Positions 1-9,367 are shown, numbered from the stretch's first letter. The stretch is 59,190 nt of DNA from Crocinitomicaceae bacterium TMED16 (GCA_002167775.1 NHBV01000001.1:1-59190), one strand, 5' to 3'. Program-made: numbers and translations. Notes: generated by a model not told the origin, from the sequence alone.

Positions 1-504
1 AATATTTACACCGCCACTCATACTTCCTGCTGCTCCCCATATTTCTTGATGTCTGAAAGCAAGGTAAAATGCCCCATGACCACCCATACTTAATCCAGTG
101 ATTGCACGTCCATTTTTTTTCTTTATGGTTCTGTATTTTTGGTCTATTGCAGGCACAAGCTCTCTTGTGATATAGCTTTCGTATTGACTTGTAGAATCTA
201 TTGGGCTATCTATGTACCAGCTGGTTTTATCGCCGTCAGGACACACAATAATCATATTGTAATCAGTGGCATATTGTTTTATTTCGGGTACACGAAAGAA
301 CCAATTGCTAAAGTAGCCACCAGCACCATGAAGCAGGTAAGTGACGGGCAGCTCATCATTTTGTTCAGTATAATCTTTAGGGGTAATGACTAGGTTGGGA
401 ATAGTTTGATCCATCGCTTCGCTATATACCTGAACCGTATCTACTCCTCCAAAAGCAATATTTGTAGAAATACACAGGAGATAAAGAAGTATGATTTGTT
501 TCAT
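1..504 (-). CDS. Secreted esterase, alpha/beta hydrolase (esterase D/antigen 85-like), partial
   Basis: The reverse strand reads open from an ATG at 502-504 through the left window edge, giving the first 168 residues of a larger protein. It starts with a signal peptide (MKQIILLYLLCISTNIAFG). It then shows the oxyanion-side motif YLLHGAGG, the segment VCPDGDKTSW and the nucleophile elbow GLSMGGHGAL, with Ser in G-x-S-x-G. This order is typical of the putative esterase family that includes esterase D, antigen 85 and feruloyl/xylan esterase domains. It probably acts in the periplasm or outside the cell on an ester. The acid and His of the triad and any C-terminal module lie outside the window, so the substrate is unknown. 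The reading frame has no break. Confidence 0.85.
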   Translation of the reverse strand, partial: MKQIILLYLLCISTNIAFGGVDTVQVYSEAMDQTIPNLVITPKDYTEQNDELPVTYLLHGAGGYFSNWFFRVPEIKQYATDYNMIIVCPDGDKTSWYIDSPIDSTSQYESYITRELVPAIDQKYRTIKKKNGRAITGLSMGGHGAFYLAFRHQEIWGAAGSMSGGVNI

Positions 505-564
505 ATATGGGCTTATTGATCCAATGTAGGTAAATATATATTTATACAATACATTTTAAAAATG

Positions 565-594
565 AATACGGCGACGCTAATGGGCCGCCGTATT
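565..594 (-). terminator. Hairpin, possible terminator of the SPFH gene
   Basis: A perfect 9-bp inverted repeat (565-573 with 586-594, 12-nt loop) lies just downstream of the minus-strand gene that ends at 623. On the minus strand it is followed by a short, imperfect T-rich stretch, so it is only a weak intrinsic terminator. Confidence 0.5.
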
Positions 595-622
595 TAATTT
601 CTAGATGTAAAGATTAGGCATC

Positions 623-1402
623 CTAGTCCTTGTCGCCTCCGATCAAAACGGGTGTTTTACCGTCGGTTAAGATGAGCTTGGCATTGGGTGACATCGAAAT
701 TTCCTTTAACACCTCAAGGCTTTTCCACTGAATGTTTCCTTCCGTGATTCCTTCCTTGATAATGAGCTGTGCATCTCTTATCCCGGCTGCCTCAATTCGT
801 TTTCTTTCTGCCTCTTTTTCTTCTCGCTGTAGCACGAATTTCATCTGTTGAGCCTCTTGCTCTGCCTGAAGTTTGGCCTCAATAGCGGAATACAGGCCTT
901 TGGGTAAAGTGATGCTTTTTAGAAGGATCGCTTCAATTACAAAACCTCTTCCCTCGAGGAGCTTGGCCATTTGAACCTTGATTTCTTTTTCGATTTCACC
1001 ACGTTTTCCTGAATGCATGTCTTTGGCAAAGAAGCGTGCACAAACATCTGCAGACGCGGATCTAAAGGTGCTTAAGATTAAGGTTTGCTCGTAGCGCTTT
1101 CCAACAGTAGAGATTATTTCTGCTACTTTATCCTCTTCAATATGATAGAGAATTGAAATTTCTGCTTGAACGTTAAGCCCTTCCTTGGAAGGCAGATTTA
1201 AACGAATCTCTTTATTTACCGTTCGAATAGGAACTCGAACGATGCTACTTGTAAAAGGGTTAAAAAGCATTACGCCTTGTGTTTTTGTTTTGCCCTTGAG
1301 CTTACCAAGGTTTTGTTTGATGCCCACGTCTCCTGGACGAATTACGGCACATGATGACAAGAATGCAACAACACATCCAAGTATTAAAATTTTAGTTTTC
1401 AT
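623..1402 (-). CDS. SPFH/Band 7 (prohibitin-type) lipoprotein
   Basis: A 259-residue protein that starts with a lipoprotein signal peptide ending in the lipobox LSSC (mature Cys about residue 18). The segment RPGDVGIKQNLGKLKGK is the usual start of the prohibitin/Band 7 (SPFH) domain, which runs to about residue 190. It is followed by a Glu/Lys-rich coiled-coil stretch around AKLQAEQEAQQMKFVLQREE and a short C-terminal domain. SPFH proteins form oligomeric scaffolds on membranes and often modulate membrane proteases. The lipobox predicts anchoring by lipid, with the domain in the periplasm or on the surface, rather than by a transmembrane helix. It stands alone on the minus strand with a hairpin downstream. 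The family call is firm; the client is unknown. Confidence 0.88.
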   Translation of the reverse strand: MKTKILILGCVVAFLSSCAVIRPGDVGIKQNLGKLKGKTKTQGVMLFNPFTSSIVRVPIRTVNKEIRLNLPSKEGLNVQAEISILYHIEEDKVAEIISTVGKRYEQTLILSTFRSASADVCARFFAKDMHSGKRGEIEKEIKVQMAKLLEGRGFVIEAILLKSITLPKGLYSAIEAKLQAEQEAQQMKFVLQREEKEAERKRIEAAGIRDAQLIIKEGITEGNIQWKSLEVLKEISMSPNAKLILTDGKTPVLIGGDKD

Positions 1403-1454
1403 GTTTTATTGATTTTTAGACATTGACTAATTTGAACTTATTTCGAATTATAAT

Positions 1455-1736
1455 TTAACAAAATAGTGATTCTGGAGGAGGGGTTTCAACATCTTTAAAT
1501 TGAAGTTTTACTTTTCCGGAACAACATATAGATGGCTGCTTTTCTGAAGCCGAAAGTCCTATAAAAAACCAATGTGTACAAATTGATTCTTCAGAAACAA
1601 AATCCTCACCAAGCTCATAAATAGTAATTTCTTCAGTATCATGAGAAGAAAAAACTACATCGATAGGGAAACTGCTTGAGAACAATATAATGCTGCAGCT
1701 CAAAATGACTGGGAAAAGTAAAAGGCATTTATTCAT
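1455..1736 (-). CDS. Small secreted protein of unknown function
   Basis: A 93-residue open frame that I do not recognise. It begins with a hydrophobic signal-like segment (CLLLFPVILSCSIILFSSS) that could be a signal peptide or a lipoprotein signal (LSC). The mature part has several cysteines (ICTHW, SICCSG, final C), suggesting disulfides in an exported protein. It lies upstream of, and on the same strand as, the SPFH lipoprotein, with a 52-bp gap. It could be transcribed with it. The short length leaves some doubt that it is real. Confidence 0.5.
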   Translation of the reverse strand: MNKCLLLFPVILSCSIILFSSSFPIDVVFSSHDTEEITIYELGEDFVSEESICTHWFFIGLSASEKQPSICCSGKVKLQFKDVETPPPESLFC

Positions 1737-1813
1737 ATCAACATCTTATGTGTAGCAATAAATGTACCAAGAAAGAGCTTTGCCTAAACCCCGCCTCTTA
1801 TGGTCGTCAAAGT

Positions 1814-3076
1814 TTAATTGTGTATGCGCAGTAATTGCGGTACTCCATTTAATTCAAAATGAATAAGTAGTTGGCCTTTATGTGCGAATTCAATGTTCAC
1901 CGAATGCATATTTAATGCATTTAATTTCACTTTCATGGTTCTTCCCATCAAATCTAAAATTTCAATTTTCTCAATTCTATTTTGATCTAAACTAGACAAA
2001 TTGTAGGCGTTTTCTGAAATCCTTTTAAAGGTGTAATTTCCGCCATCTTGTAGCTGTTCTAATCCTCCAAATGGTATTTCAATGAGAATGTTTTGTGAGC
2101 TTGTATCTCCTGAGCATGGACTGTAGCCAATTAATTCTACTGTATATTGTCCTGGATCAATGTAAGCGTGTGTTGGGTTTGATGCAGTAGAAGTATTACC
2201 GTCTCCAAAATCCCACAATACTGAATCCACGTAAGCAATATTTTCATTAAAGCTTACGCTTAAATTTAAAGTATCTATGTCGAATGAGAAATTTACTGCA
2301 CTCAAAGAGTCATGGTGCTGAAGACTCCAGGTTTCAATACTATCTAAAACACAAATACTAGCCGCTTGCTGTAACTTAAGTGCCCTATTCGCTGATAGGC
2401 TCCCAATAAATGTTGAGCCAACGGGTGAGCTATGAAAAATTGAAGCATAAAAGGTACATGCCGCGAGGTATGAACCCGCATAGGAGGGATGTGAACCATC
2501 GGCGGTATACAAATCGATATTGGGATGATTGTCTCTAACATATTTCCATGCAACGCCCACTGGAGAAACGGAAGCATTAGAGGAGTCCGCAAAACGTAAA
2601 TATGCGCGTCGCAGTCTTTCGTTCATTTTATCAAATGTATTGATAGAATCCCATTGTGGATCTCCATTTTCACGTCCCCAAGTCATGTAATACATTACCT
2701 GTGCGCAGGTCGATGTTGCATGTGCACTATCTGCAAGCTGCATGGCATAAGGTAATGATTGTGTGTTCACCTGCCCATAGGGGAATGAAGGTTCTTGGCT
2801 CTGTCCTTGGAGCACAACATAATCCCAGATTTGGCTATTTATAGCGTTGAACGTGTTTGTGTTCCCAACATGCCCCGAAAAGGTTGCTCCTCCTGTGGTC
2901 TGCGAGACATTATTGACACTGTTACCCAACGATGCTGCAATATCGGATAATATGTCCGGCATATCGTTGTAATAGGTATAGCTATTTCCAATAAATAAAA
3001 CGGAGGCATCGTCTTGTGCTTGTGTAATGCTCGTAAAGATCAATATACTAGATAAGATGAATAAATACTTTTTCAT
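1814..3076 (-). CDS. Secreted SGNH/GDSL-type hydrolase with PKD domain and C-terminal tail
   Basis: A 420-residue secreted protein with a signal peptide ending at about residue 20 (FTSITQAQ). Residues about 25-250 look like an SGNH hydrolase. Block I is VLFIGNSYTYYNDMP, with the Ser of GNS as nucleophile. A Gly in TTGGATFSGHVG and an Asn/Gln region in VVLQGQSQEPS follow. The Asp-x-x-His of block V is in DGSHPSYAGSYLAA. A PKD domain follows (LWDFGDGNTSTASNPTHAYI, about 285-335). The C-terminus (about 350-420) has the EILDLMGR element of a type IX secretion sorting tail, although it lacks the usual NP start. It is predicted to be an exported esterase or acetylesterase; the substrate is unknown. 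The gene is monocistronic on the minus strand. Confidence 0.82.
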   Translation of the reverse strand: MKKYLFILSSILIFTSITQAQDDASVLFIGNSYTYYNDMPDILSDIAASLGNSVNNVSQTTGGATFSGHVGNTNTFNAINSQIWDYVVLQGQSQEPSFPYGQVNTQSLPYAMQLADSAHATSTCAQVMYYMTWGRENGDPQWDSINTFDKMNERLRRAYLRFADSSNASVSPVGVAWKYVRDNHPNIDLYTADGSHPSYAGSYLAACTFYASIFHSSPVGSTFIGSLSANRALKLQQAASICVLDSIETWSLQHHDSLSAVNFSFDIDTLNLSVSFNENIAYVDSVLWDFGDGNTSTASNPTHAYIDPGQYTVELIGYSPCSGDTSSQNILIEIPFGGLEQLQDGGNYTFKRISENAYNLSSLDQNRIEKIEILDLMGRTMKVKLNALNMHSVNIEFAHKGQLLIHFELNGVPQLLRIHN

Positions 3077-3278
3077 AGGTATAAATGTACTTTGTTCTGT
3101 TTTCGTATTCTTGCATTTTTCACGGTTCTAAAATAAGTAGATATTTAAAACTGAGTTCATCAATCACTTGACTTAGTGTTCTTTGAACAATTTGAGGTTG
3201 ATACTGACTTCTATATTTTCTTTAATTAAAAGATAAAAAATGCTTAATTTCGTGATATTAATAATTTAATTTAAGACT

Positions 3279-4253
3279 ATGAAAAAAATTTTACTTTCTG
3301 CCGCTTTTGCGGTACCTTTTTTAATGAATGCTCAGATTACGCTTATTTCGGAAGACTTCGAAAGCTACTCTGATGGAGATGTTTTGACTGATGTCGCTGG
3401 TGACAACGGTTGGAGAGAATGGGGAGCAGACTTTGGAGCAGCTACCGCTGGATATTCCTCATTAGCAAGTTCTACTTATGCTGCAAATGGATCAATGTCA
3501 GGACGTTCTGTAAGCAATGAAACTGTCGACTCAGACGGAATATTTGCTTGGAATAATATCAATGCGGGTCAATACATGATCAAAATGAATTTATATGTAC
3601 CTGAAGGAAGCGCAGGTGGATACATTGGGATTGGCGACAACTTGATGGACATAAATGAGACTTATTCTTCAATGTACTACATTATTTCAGGAGACACATT
3701 GCTATTGGTTTCTGACGGTGCTGCATATATCGCGCAAGCGCCTTTAACCCCAGGAGCATGGGATGCCGTTGATTTAATGGTTGACCTTGACGCAAATACA
3801 TCTGAAATTATGGTGAACGGCGCATCTGTGGGAACTGGAACAGCTGGGAATGGAAACATGGCTATTAATGGCCTTGGTGCATTCGATTTATGGGGAACTG
3901 GAATTAATGTTTTCGCAGATCCTGTTGAGTACAATCCAGGAGAGTTTTTCTATGATGATCTAGAAGTTATAGACATGACTGGTGGTGCTGGAATCGAAGA
4001 AAACAACGTAATGGCCATTGGTGTTGCACCAAACCCATCTAACGGTGAGTTCTCGATTGATTTTAACGACTATGCTTTTGACAATGCGTCATTAACAATC
4101 ACGAACATGATGGGAGCTGTTGTTTACACTGAGAAGTTGTCTGCTGTCTCTAATTCTTCTAAAAACTTGAACCTTGACCTAAACGCTGGTGTTTATGTTT
4201 TAAAGGTTGCTGACAATACAAACGAATTTTCTTCAAGAATCGTTATTAAGTAA
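3279..4253 (+). CDS. T9SS-exported protein, jelly-roll-like, tandem paralogue 1
   Basis: A 324-residue protein with a signal peptide (SAAFAVPFLMNAQ) and a region that opens with ISEDFESYSDGD. That opening is common in secreted Bacteroidota proteins with a laminin-G or MAM-like beta-sandwich. The last 80 residues are a typical type A T9SS sorting tail, with APNPSNGEFSIDF, LTITNMMG and LNAGVYVLKV and a Lys end. No catalytic motif was found, so a binding or surface role is the most one can say. The next gene downstream encodes a clear paralogue with the same architecture. A UUCG-loop terminator follows 20 nt after the stop, so the two copies are transcribed separately. Confidence 0.85.
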   Translation: MKKILLSAAFAVPFLMNAQITLISEDFESYSDGDVLTDVAGDNGWREWGADFGAATAGYSSLASSTYAANGSMSGRSVSNETVDSDGIFAWNNINAGQYMIKMNLYVPEGSAGGYIGIGDNLMDINETYSSMYYIISGDTLLLVSDGAAYIAQAPLTPGAWDAVDLMVDLDANTSEIMVNGASVGTGTAGNGNMAINGLGAFDLWGTGINVFADPVEYNPGEFFYDDLEVIDMTGGAGIEENNVMAIGVAPNPSNGEFSIDFNDYAFDNASLTITNMMGAVVYTEKLSAVSNSSKNLNLDLNAGVYVLKVADNTNEFSSRIVIK

Positions 4254-4274
4254 GTATTGTACTTATAAATTTAG

Positions 4275-4302
4275 AAAGGTAGCTTCGGCTGCCTTTTTTT
4301 TT
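4275..4302 (+). terminator. Rho-independent terminator with TTCG loop
   Basis: A 9-bp stem (4275-4283 with 4288-4296, one G-T pair) closes a TTCG tetraloop and runs into a nine-T tract. It lies directly after the gene ending at 4253. Confidence 0.92.
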
Positions 4303-4379
4303 AACCTTAAAATAAAAATCTGTTTTTGGGTTTTCTTTGATTAATCAATAACTTTAAGGTCAAATTAAAAAAGAGTGGT

Positions 4380-5324
4380 ATGAATAAAGTTTTAGGTATT
4401 GTTATAATGTTGCTTCCATCGATGGCCTTTAGTCAATGGAGTCTTTTGAATGAATCATTTGATGACTACAATGTAGGAGAGCTTGTCAGCACAGTAGGGA
4501 CTGACAATGGATGGGGTCTATGGACAGGCTTAGATGCAGAGTCCTGTGTTGTGAGTACAGACCAATTTCTGTCAGGCACGAATTCTGGACATGTTTTAGA
4601 TGACGGAACAACAAGCACTAGAGCAACCTGGTCTTGGTCAGAATATAATGAAGGAAAGTATTCATTTTATACAAACATTTTTGTCCCAGAAGATAGTGAA
4701 GGAGGGTTTATCGGTTTTCATGATTCATTAAATCTTGAGATGCCACATTCCATAAGTATCCTTGGTGATTCTGCCTTACTCTTTCTTGATTGGGAAGCAT
4801 TTGATTACTTAGAGGCAAATAATCTCACTGCAGGAGAATGGCATGAAATCCATGTCATTTTTGATCTAGACAATGCAACATCTGAATTTATTGTAGATGC
4901 CGTTTCCATCGGAACGATGGGGACATCATTCGGGGTAGCCGGAGGAATTCCTTTTGGAAGCATTGAATTCGCATCTTATGCTTACAACCCATTTACGGGT
5001 CAACAACCTCCAGGATCTTATTATATTGATGACCTTAACCTAGTCGATGAGTTATCTTTGGTTGGACTTTCTGAACAAGTTACTCCAAATTTAAAGGTCA
5101 TGCCAAACCCTTCTAATGGATCTTTCACAATTGATTTCAATGGCTCTTCATTTGAGCAGGCTCAGCTTACAATCACCAATATGACGGGTGCAAAAGTTTA
5201 TGCGAAGACGCTCTCAGTAGTTTCTGGTCTTGAAAATTTCCAAACTTCCATGGATGCTGGTGTATATTTGATTGAAGTTGCTGATGACATCCAAACTTGG
5301 AATTCTAGGATCATTATCAAGTAA
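4380..5324 (+). CDS. T9SS-exported protein, tandem paralogue 2
   Basis: A 314-residue paralogue of the protein at 3279-4253. It has a signal peptide (MLLPSMAFSQ), an opening LNESFDDYNVGELVSTVGTD, the shared middle segment in which LDNATSEFIVD matches LDANTSEIMVN of copy 1, YYIDDLNLVD matching FYDDLEVIDM, and a T9SS type A tail (MPNPSNGSFTIDF, LTITNMTGAKVY, MDAGVYLIEV). The pair evidently arose by tandem duplication and has since diverged over its whole length. Function is unknown; a surface beta-sandwich that binds a ligand is possible. The next gene starts 7 nt after this stop, with no terminator between. Confidence 0.85.
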   Translation: MNKVLGIVIMLLPSMAFSQWSLLNESFDDYNVGELVSTVGTDNGWGLWTGLDAESCVVSTDQFLSGTNSGHVLDDGTTSTRATWSWSEYNEGKYSFYTNIFVPEDSEGGFIGFHDSLNLEMPHSISILGDSALLFLDWEAFDYLEANNLTAGEWHEIHVIFDLDNATSEFIVDAVSIGTMGTSFGVAGGIPFGSIEFASYAYNPFTGQQPPGSYYIDDLNLVDELSLVGLSEQVTPNLKVMPNPSNGSFTIDFNGSSFEQAQLTITNMTGAKVYAKTLSVVSGLENFQTSMDAGVYLIEVADDIQTWNSRIIIK

Positions 5325-5331
5325 ATTATTT

Positions 5332-5913
5332 GTGTTTCGAACAATTGAAGGACCTGGAGAAGGTTTCTATAAAGAAAAAGGATCCAAGTTCTTAGGCTAT
5401 GCTTATCCTTGTTCAAGAATTGATGAGGTCAAGGCTCATCTTGATCGGCTCCGAAAAGAAAACCATGGCTGTGTGCACGTTTGCTATGCCTATTGCCTAG
5501 GGAGTAAAAAAGAAGACTATCGTTACAGTGACGACGGTGAACCTTCCAATAGCGCTGGAGCGCCAATCTATGGCCAAATAAAATCTTTTGATTTAACCAA
5601 TGTGCTCGTGGCAGTAGTCCGCTATTATGGAGGTACCAATTTGGGTGTTGGAGGCTTGATCAATGCCTACCGAACTGCAGCAAAAGGGGCTTTTGAAAAC
5701 GCAACAATTGTGGAGGATGAGGACCGAAATGAAATCGAGCTTCATTTTACTTATGAGGCCATGCCTTTTGTCATGAATGCTGTTAAAGCTGGCAACTGTA
5801 GAATCCTACATCAAGACTTCGAAGAAAACCCGCGCTTGAAACTCAGCATTCCGGAATCTAATGCGCAGTTACTTCTTATACTTGATAAAATAGAAGGGGT
5901 ATTTCGATCTTAA
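5332..5913 (+). CDS. YigZ/IMPACT family protein
   Basis: A 193-residue protein matching the YigZ/IMPACT family along its length. The N-terminal UPF0029 domain shows EGFYKEKGSKFLGYAYP, then HVCYAYCLG, the hallmark YSDDGEPSNSAGAPIYGQI and VVRYYGGTNLGVGGLINAYR. A small ferredoxin-like C-terminal domain follows. E. coli YigZ and the eukaryotic IMPACT protein are linked to translation control, but the biochemical role is not settled. I chose the GTG at 5332, 7 nt after the upstream stop, because family members begin just before this point. Longer starts at TTG 5272 or ATG 5284 would overlap the upstream gene. It is probably co-transcribed with that gene and converges with aspS. Confidence 0.9.
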   Translation: MFRTIEGPGEGFYKEKGSKFLGYAYPCSRIDEVKAHLDRLRKENHGCVHVCYAYCLGSKKEDYRYSDDGEPSNSAGAPIYGQIKSFDLTNVLVAVVRYYGGTNLGVGGLINAYRTAAKGAFENATIVEDEDRNEIELHFTYEAMPFVMNAVKAGNCRILHQDFEENPRLKLSIPESNAQLLLILDKIEGVFRS

Positions 5914-5926
5914 GTTTTTAAACTAA

Positions 5927-7663
5927 TTATAATCCGAGCTCTTTGCGTTGTGCGGCATCAATGGGCGCTGGTGCATCAATCATGGTGTCACGTCCACTGT
6001 TGTTTTTAGGGAACGCGATGTAATCTCTAATAGATTCTGAACCGCCCATTGTTGCAACGAGTCTGTCTAATCCAAAAGCCAATCCACCGTGTGGCGGTGC
6101 CCCATACTCAAAGGCATTCATTAAGAATCCAAATTGTGCTTCCGCCTCGTCTTTCGTAAATCCAAGCAAATCAAACATTCGTGACTGTAGTGCTTTATCG
6201 TGAATCCTTATGGATCCGCCACCTAGCTCAACACCATTCATCGCTAGGTCATAGGCATTTGCTCGAACCTTTCCAGGTTCTGTATCGATCAAAGCAAAAT
6301 CTTCAGGTTTTGGCGACGTGAAAGGGTGGTGCATGGCGTGATAGCGTTCGCTTTCGTCGTCCCATTCTAATAGTGGGAAATCAAGTACCCATAGTGGCTT
6401 AAACACTTTAGGGTCTCTTAGGCCAAGCTCAGTTCCTAAATGCAGACGCAATTCATTGAGCTGCTTTCTCGTTTTGTCAAGTTCGCCACATAGAAGTAAT
6501 AAAAGGTCACCGGGTTTGGCGCCGCATTCGTCCAACCATTCTTTTCTTTCCTCTTCGTTGTAAAATTTATCTACCGATGACTTGCTCGTACCGTCTTCGT
6601 TGTATTTCACATAGACCAATCCTCTCGCTCCAATTTGAGGGCGTTTGACCCAATTGGTTAGCGCATCAAGCTGTTTTCTTGAGTAGTTGGCACAACCCTC
6701 TGCATTAATAGCTAAGACAGCTTCTACACTATCAAAAACAACAAAGCCATTGCCTTGCGCTTTTTCGGTAAGGTCGTTGAATTCCATTCCGAATCGAATG
6801 TCGGGTTTGTCAGAGCCATATTTTTCCATGGCTTCAGCGTAGGTCATTCTTGGGAACTGTACATCAAGCTCAACACCTCTAACTTCTCTAAATAAATGCT
6901 GAATCAACCCCTCAAAGGTCTGTAATACATCTTCTTGCTCAACGAATGCCATCTCGCAGTCAATCTGTGTGAATTCTGGCTGGCGGTCTGCACGTAAATC
7001 TTCATCTCTAAAGCATTTTACAATTTGGTAGTAGCGGTCCATTCCCGAAACCATCAACAACTGCTTGAAGGTTTGAGGAGATTGCGGCAGGGCGTAAAAT
7101 TCGTTTTGGTTCATTCGACTTGGTACGACAAAATCACGTGCACCTTCAGGTGTAGATTTGATCAAGACAGGCGTTTCTACATCCATAAAGTCTTGACCAT
7201 CTAAATATTTTCTTGTCTCTAAGGAGACCTTGTTTCTTAGGCGTAGTTTTTCTTGAACAGGATTTCTTCTTAAATCTAAATATCGATATTGCATGCGCAA
7301 TTCATCACCACCATCTGTTTCATCCTCAATGGTGAAAGGAGGTGTTTTGGCATCATTTAAAATAGAGAGTTTTGAAACCTCAATTTCGATATCCCCTGTG
7401 GGCATATTTTTATTCTTGCTGCTGCGTTCAATGACCGTGCCTTCAATCTGAATTACAAATTCACGACCCAACTTTCGAGCAGTTTCGCAAAGCTTTGCGT
7501 CTGTTTCCATATTGAAAACAAGCTGTGTAATGCCATAACGGTCTCTTAAGTCCACGAAGGTCATCCCGCCTAAATCTCGGGAACGTTGTACCCAACCAGA
7601 GAGGGTAACATTAGCGCCAATATGTTCATTTCGGAGTGCTCCGCAAGTGTGTGTACGATACAT
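5927..7663 (-). CDS. aspS: Aspartate--tRNA ligase
   Basis: A 578-residue class II aminoacyl-tRNA synthetase that charges tRNA-Asp in the cytoplasm. The N-terminal OB-fold anticodon-binding domain is seen in [20 protein letters not shown]. The flipping loop and catalytic core follow, with motif 2 in [18 protein letters not shown] and motif 3 in [16 protein letters not shown]. Between motifs 2 and 3 sits the bacterial GAD insertion (about residues 285-420). Its length is normal for the bacterial type. Whether it also charges tRNA-Asn cannot be decided from the sequence. It lies on the minus strand, converging with the YigZ gene, with 13 nt between the stops. Start ATG 7661-7663 fits the conserved MYRTHTCG opening. 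Confidence 0.98.
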   Translation of the reverse strand: MYRTHTCGALRNEHIGANVTLSGWVQRSRDLGGMTFVDLRDRYGITQLVFNMETDAKLCETARKLGREFVIQIEGTVIERSSKNKNMPTGDIEIEVSKLSILNDAKTPPFTIEDETDGGDELRMQYRYLDLRRNPVQEKLRLRNKVSLETRKYLDGQDFMDVETPVLIKSTPEGARDFVVPSRMNQNEFYALPQSPQTFKQLLMVSGMDRYYQIVKCFRDEDLRADRQPEFTQIDCEMAFVEQEDVLQTFEGLIQHLFREVRGVELDVQFPRMTYAEAMEKYGSDKPDIRFGMEFNDLTEKAQGNGFVVFDSVEAVLAINAEGCANYSRKQLDALTNWVKRPQIGARGLVYVKYNEDGTSKSSVDKFYNEEERKEWLDECGAKPGDLLLLLCGELDKTRKQLNELRLHLGTELGLRDPKVFKPLWVLDFPLLEWDDESERYHAMHHPFTSPKPEDFALIDTEPGKVRANAYDLAMNGVELGGGSIRIHDKALQSRMFDLLGFTKDEAEAQFGFLMNAFEYGAPPHGGLAFGLDRLVATMGGSESIRDYIAFPKNNSGRDTMIDAPAPIDAAQRKELGL

Positions 7664-7766
7664 AGTTCAAGTGTTCTAGCGGCAAAAATAAGAAACATAA
7701 ACCGCTTCTAACTTTTTGAATCTATTTTTTGAGGCAATTAATGGAAATACAACAAATAATTTCAAG

Positions 7767-7774
7767 TACATTTG
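7767..7774 (+). promoter_or_regulatory. Bacteroidota -7 promoter element for the ALDH gene
   Basis: TACATTTG matches the Bacteroidota -7 consensus TAnnTTTG and lies 24 nt before the ATG at 7799. No clear -33 TTG is placed at the ideal distance. The position argues against the in-frame TTG at 7772 as a start, since that codon lies inside this element. Confidence 0.55.
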
Positions 7775-7798
7775 CACCAAATATTATTTAAATACAAT

Positions 7799-9334
7799 AT
7801 GGAAATCAAAGAGATATTAGCCACGTTTGGTATTGAAAAAATCAATAATGGTGCTTCAACGGGAAGCGAATGGATCAACACACAAGGAGAGCAGATAGAT
7901 TCTTATTCTCCGGTTGATGGCTCATTAATTGCATCTGTTACTGCTGCAGAGGAAGCAGACTACGAAAAAGTAATTGCAAAAGCATCTGAGGCATATAAAG
8001 TTTGGAGAACAAAACCAGCACCGCTTAGAGGTGAGGTGATTCGTCAGCTTGCTGAAAAATTAAGAGAAGTAAAAGAACCTTTAGGAGAATTGGTTTCCTA
8101 TGAAATGGGAAAATCATTGCAAGAAGGTCTTGGTGAGGTGCAAGAAATGATTGACATCTGTGATTTTGCGGTTGGTCTTTCTAGACAGCTTTATGGTTTA
8201 ACGATGCACTCTGAGCGCCCAGGCCACAGAATGTATGAGCAGTACCATCCAATTGGAATCGTAGGAATTATTTCTGCGTTTAACTTTCCAGTTGCGGTTT
8301 GGAACTGGAACACGGCACTTGCATGGGTTTGTGGAGATGTTTGCGTTTGGAAACCTTCTGAGAAAACACCATTGACAGCATTGGCTTGTCAGCAAATCAC
8401 AAAAGAAGTATTTGAAGCGAATGATGTTCCTGAAGGTGTTTCCGGTTTGGTTATTGGTGGTGCAGATATCGGAAAATTGATGTCAAATGATACAAGAGTT
8501 CCCTTGGTTTCTGCCACAGGTTCCACACGTATGGGGAAATCCGTTAGTGCCGCAGTTGGGGCAAGATTAGGAACCTCTCTTTTGGAGCTAGGTGGAAACA
8601 ATGCGATTATCATCACACCATCTGCAGACCTTAAAATGGTTGTTCCAGGTGCCGTATTTGGTGCCGTAGGAACTGCGGGACAAAGATGCACGTCCACAAG
8701 AAGATTGATTATCCACGCAAGTGTTTATGATAAGGTGAGAGATGCTTTGGTGAATGCATACAAGCAATTAAGAATAGGGGATCCATTGGATCAGAATAAC
8801 CACGTAGGTCCATTAATCGATACGGATGCAGTTGATATGTACCTCAAAGCTATTGAAGCTGCAAAAGCAGAAGGCGGAAACGTTGTTGTTGAAGGTGGTG
8901 TATTAGAAGGTCCAGGATATGAATCAGGTTGCTATGTGAAGCCAGCGATTGTTGAAGCTGAAAACAGCTTTGCGATTGTGCAGCACGAAACATTTGCACC
9001 CATTTTATATTTAACTAAATATGATGGTACGGTTGAGGATGCAATTGCAATTCAAAACAATGTACCACAAGGATTGTCCTCAGCCATCATGACAAGTGAG
9101 CTCCAAGAATCTGAAAAATTCCTTTCTTATGCAGGTTCTGATTGTGGAATTGCCAATGTAAATATCGGTACTTCAGGTGCTGAGATTGGCGGTGCCTTTG
9201 GTGGAGAAAAAGAAACAGGTGGTGGACGTGAGTCAGGATCAGATGCTTGGAAAGTATATATGAGAAGACAAACCAATACCATTAACTATACCGACAGCCT
9301 ACCATTGGCTCAAGGGATTAAGTTTGACCTATAG
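7799..9334 (+). CDS. Aldehyde dehydrogenase, ALDH7 type (likely aminoadipate-semialdehyde dehydrogenase)
   Basis: A 511-residue NAD(P)+-dependent aldehyde dehydrogenase. The conserved series is complete: PIGIVGIISAFNFPVAVWNWN for the Rossmann core, WKPSEKTPLTALA, the catalytic Glu in LELGGNNAI and the nucleophile Cys in GTAGQRCTSTRR. Asn-Asn after ELGG and the C-terminal GAEIGGAFGGEKETGGGRE are typical of the ALDH7/antiquitin group. That group oxidises alpha-aminoadipate semialdehyde in lysine breakdown, so that is the likely role, with related semialdehydes possible. The start is ATG 7799, downstream of a promoter-like element. The stop overlaps a small palindrome (9323-9339), and the tRNA-Arg region follows. 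Confidence 0.92.
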   Translation: MEIKEILATFGIEKINNGASTGSEWINTQGEQIDSYSPVDGSLIASVTAAEEADYEKVIAKASEAYKVWRTKPAPLRGEVIRQLAEKLREVKEPLGELVSYEMGKSLQEGLGEVQEMIDICDFAVGLSRQLYGLTMHSERPGHRMYEQYHPIGIVGIISAFNFPVAVWNWNTALAWVCGDVCVWKPSEKTPLTALACQQITKEVFEANDVPEGVSGLVIGGADIGKLMSNDTRVPLVSATGSTRMGKSVSAAVGARLGTSLLELGGNNAIIITPSADLKMVVPGAVFGAVGTAGQRCTSTRRLIIHASVYDKVRDALVNAYKQLRIGDPLDQNNHVGPLIDTDAVDMYLKAIEAAKAEGGNVVVEGGVLEGPGYESGCYVKPAIVEAENSFAIVQHETFAPILYLTKYDGTVEDAIAIQNNVPQGLSSAIMTSELQESEKFLSYAGSDCGIANVNIGTSGAEIGGAFGGEKETGGGRESGSDAWKVYMRRQTNTINYTDSLPLAQGIKFDL

Positions 9335-9339
9335 TCAAA
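9323..9339. promoter_or_regulatory. Palindrome at the ALDH stop codon
   Basis: TTTGAC and GTCAAA form a perfect 6-bp inverted repeat with a 5-nt spacer, covering the TAG stop of the dehydrogenase gene. It could act as a weak transcript end or a protein-binding site. No T tract follows. Confidence 0.3.
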
Positions 9340-9346
9340 TTTAAAC

Positions 9347-9367
9347 GGCCCCGTGGCGCAACGGATA
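9347..9367 (+). pseudogene. 5' fragment of a tRNA-Arg gene
   Basis: These 21 bases match the acceptor-stem strand, positions 8-9 and the D-arm start of the intact tRNA-Arg 55 nt downstream, but with GGCCCCG for GGCTCCG and a standard D-loop AACGGATA for AACTGAATA. The homology stops before the second half of the D stem. The acceptor strand would pair well with the CGGGGTC 3' strand present at both att sites. It is best read as the broken 5' end of an earlier or original tRNA-Arg. Confidence 0.7.

Noticed and set aside
7772-7798. N-terminal extension of the aldehyde dehydrogenase from TTG 7772
   Set aside because: The TTG overlaps a -7 promoter element, and ATG 7799 gives the usual start of the family.
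8389-8697. Long minus-strand frame inside the aldehyde dehydrogenase gene
   Set aside because: It is a shadow of the plus-strand coding sequence with no recognisable domain.
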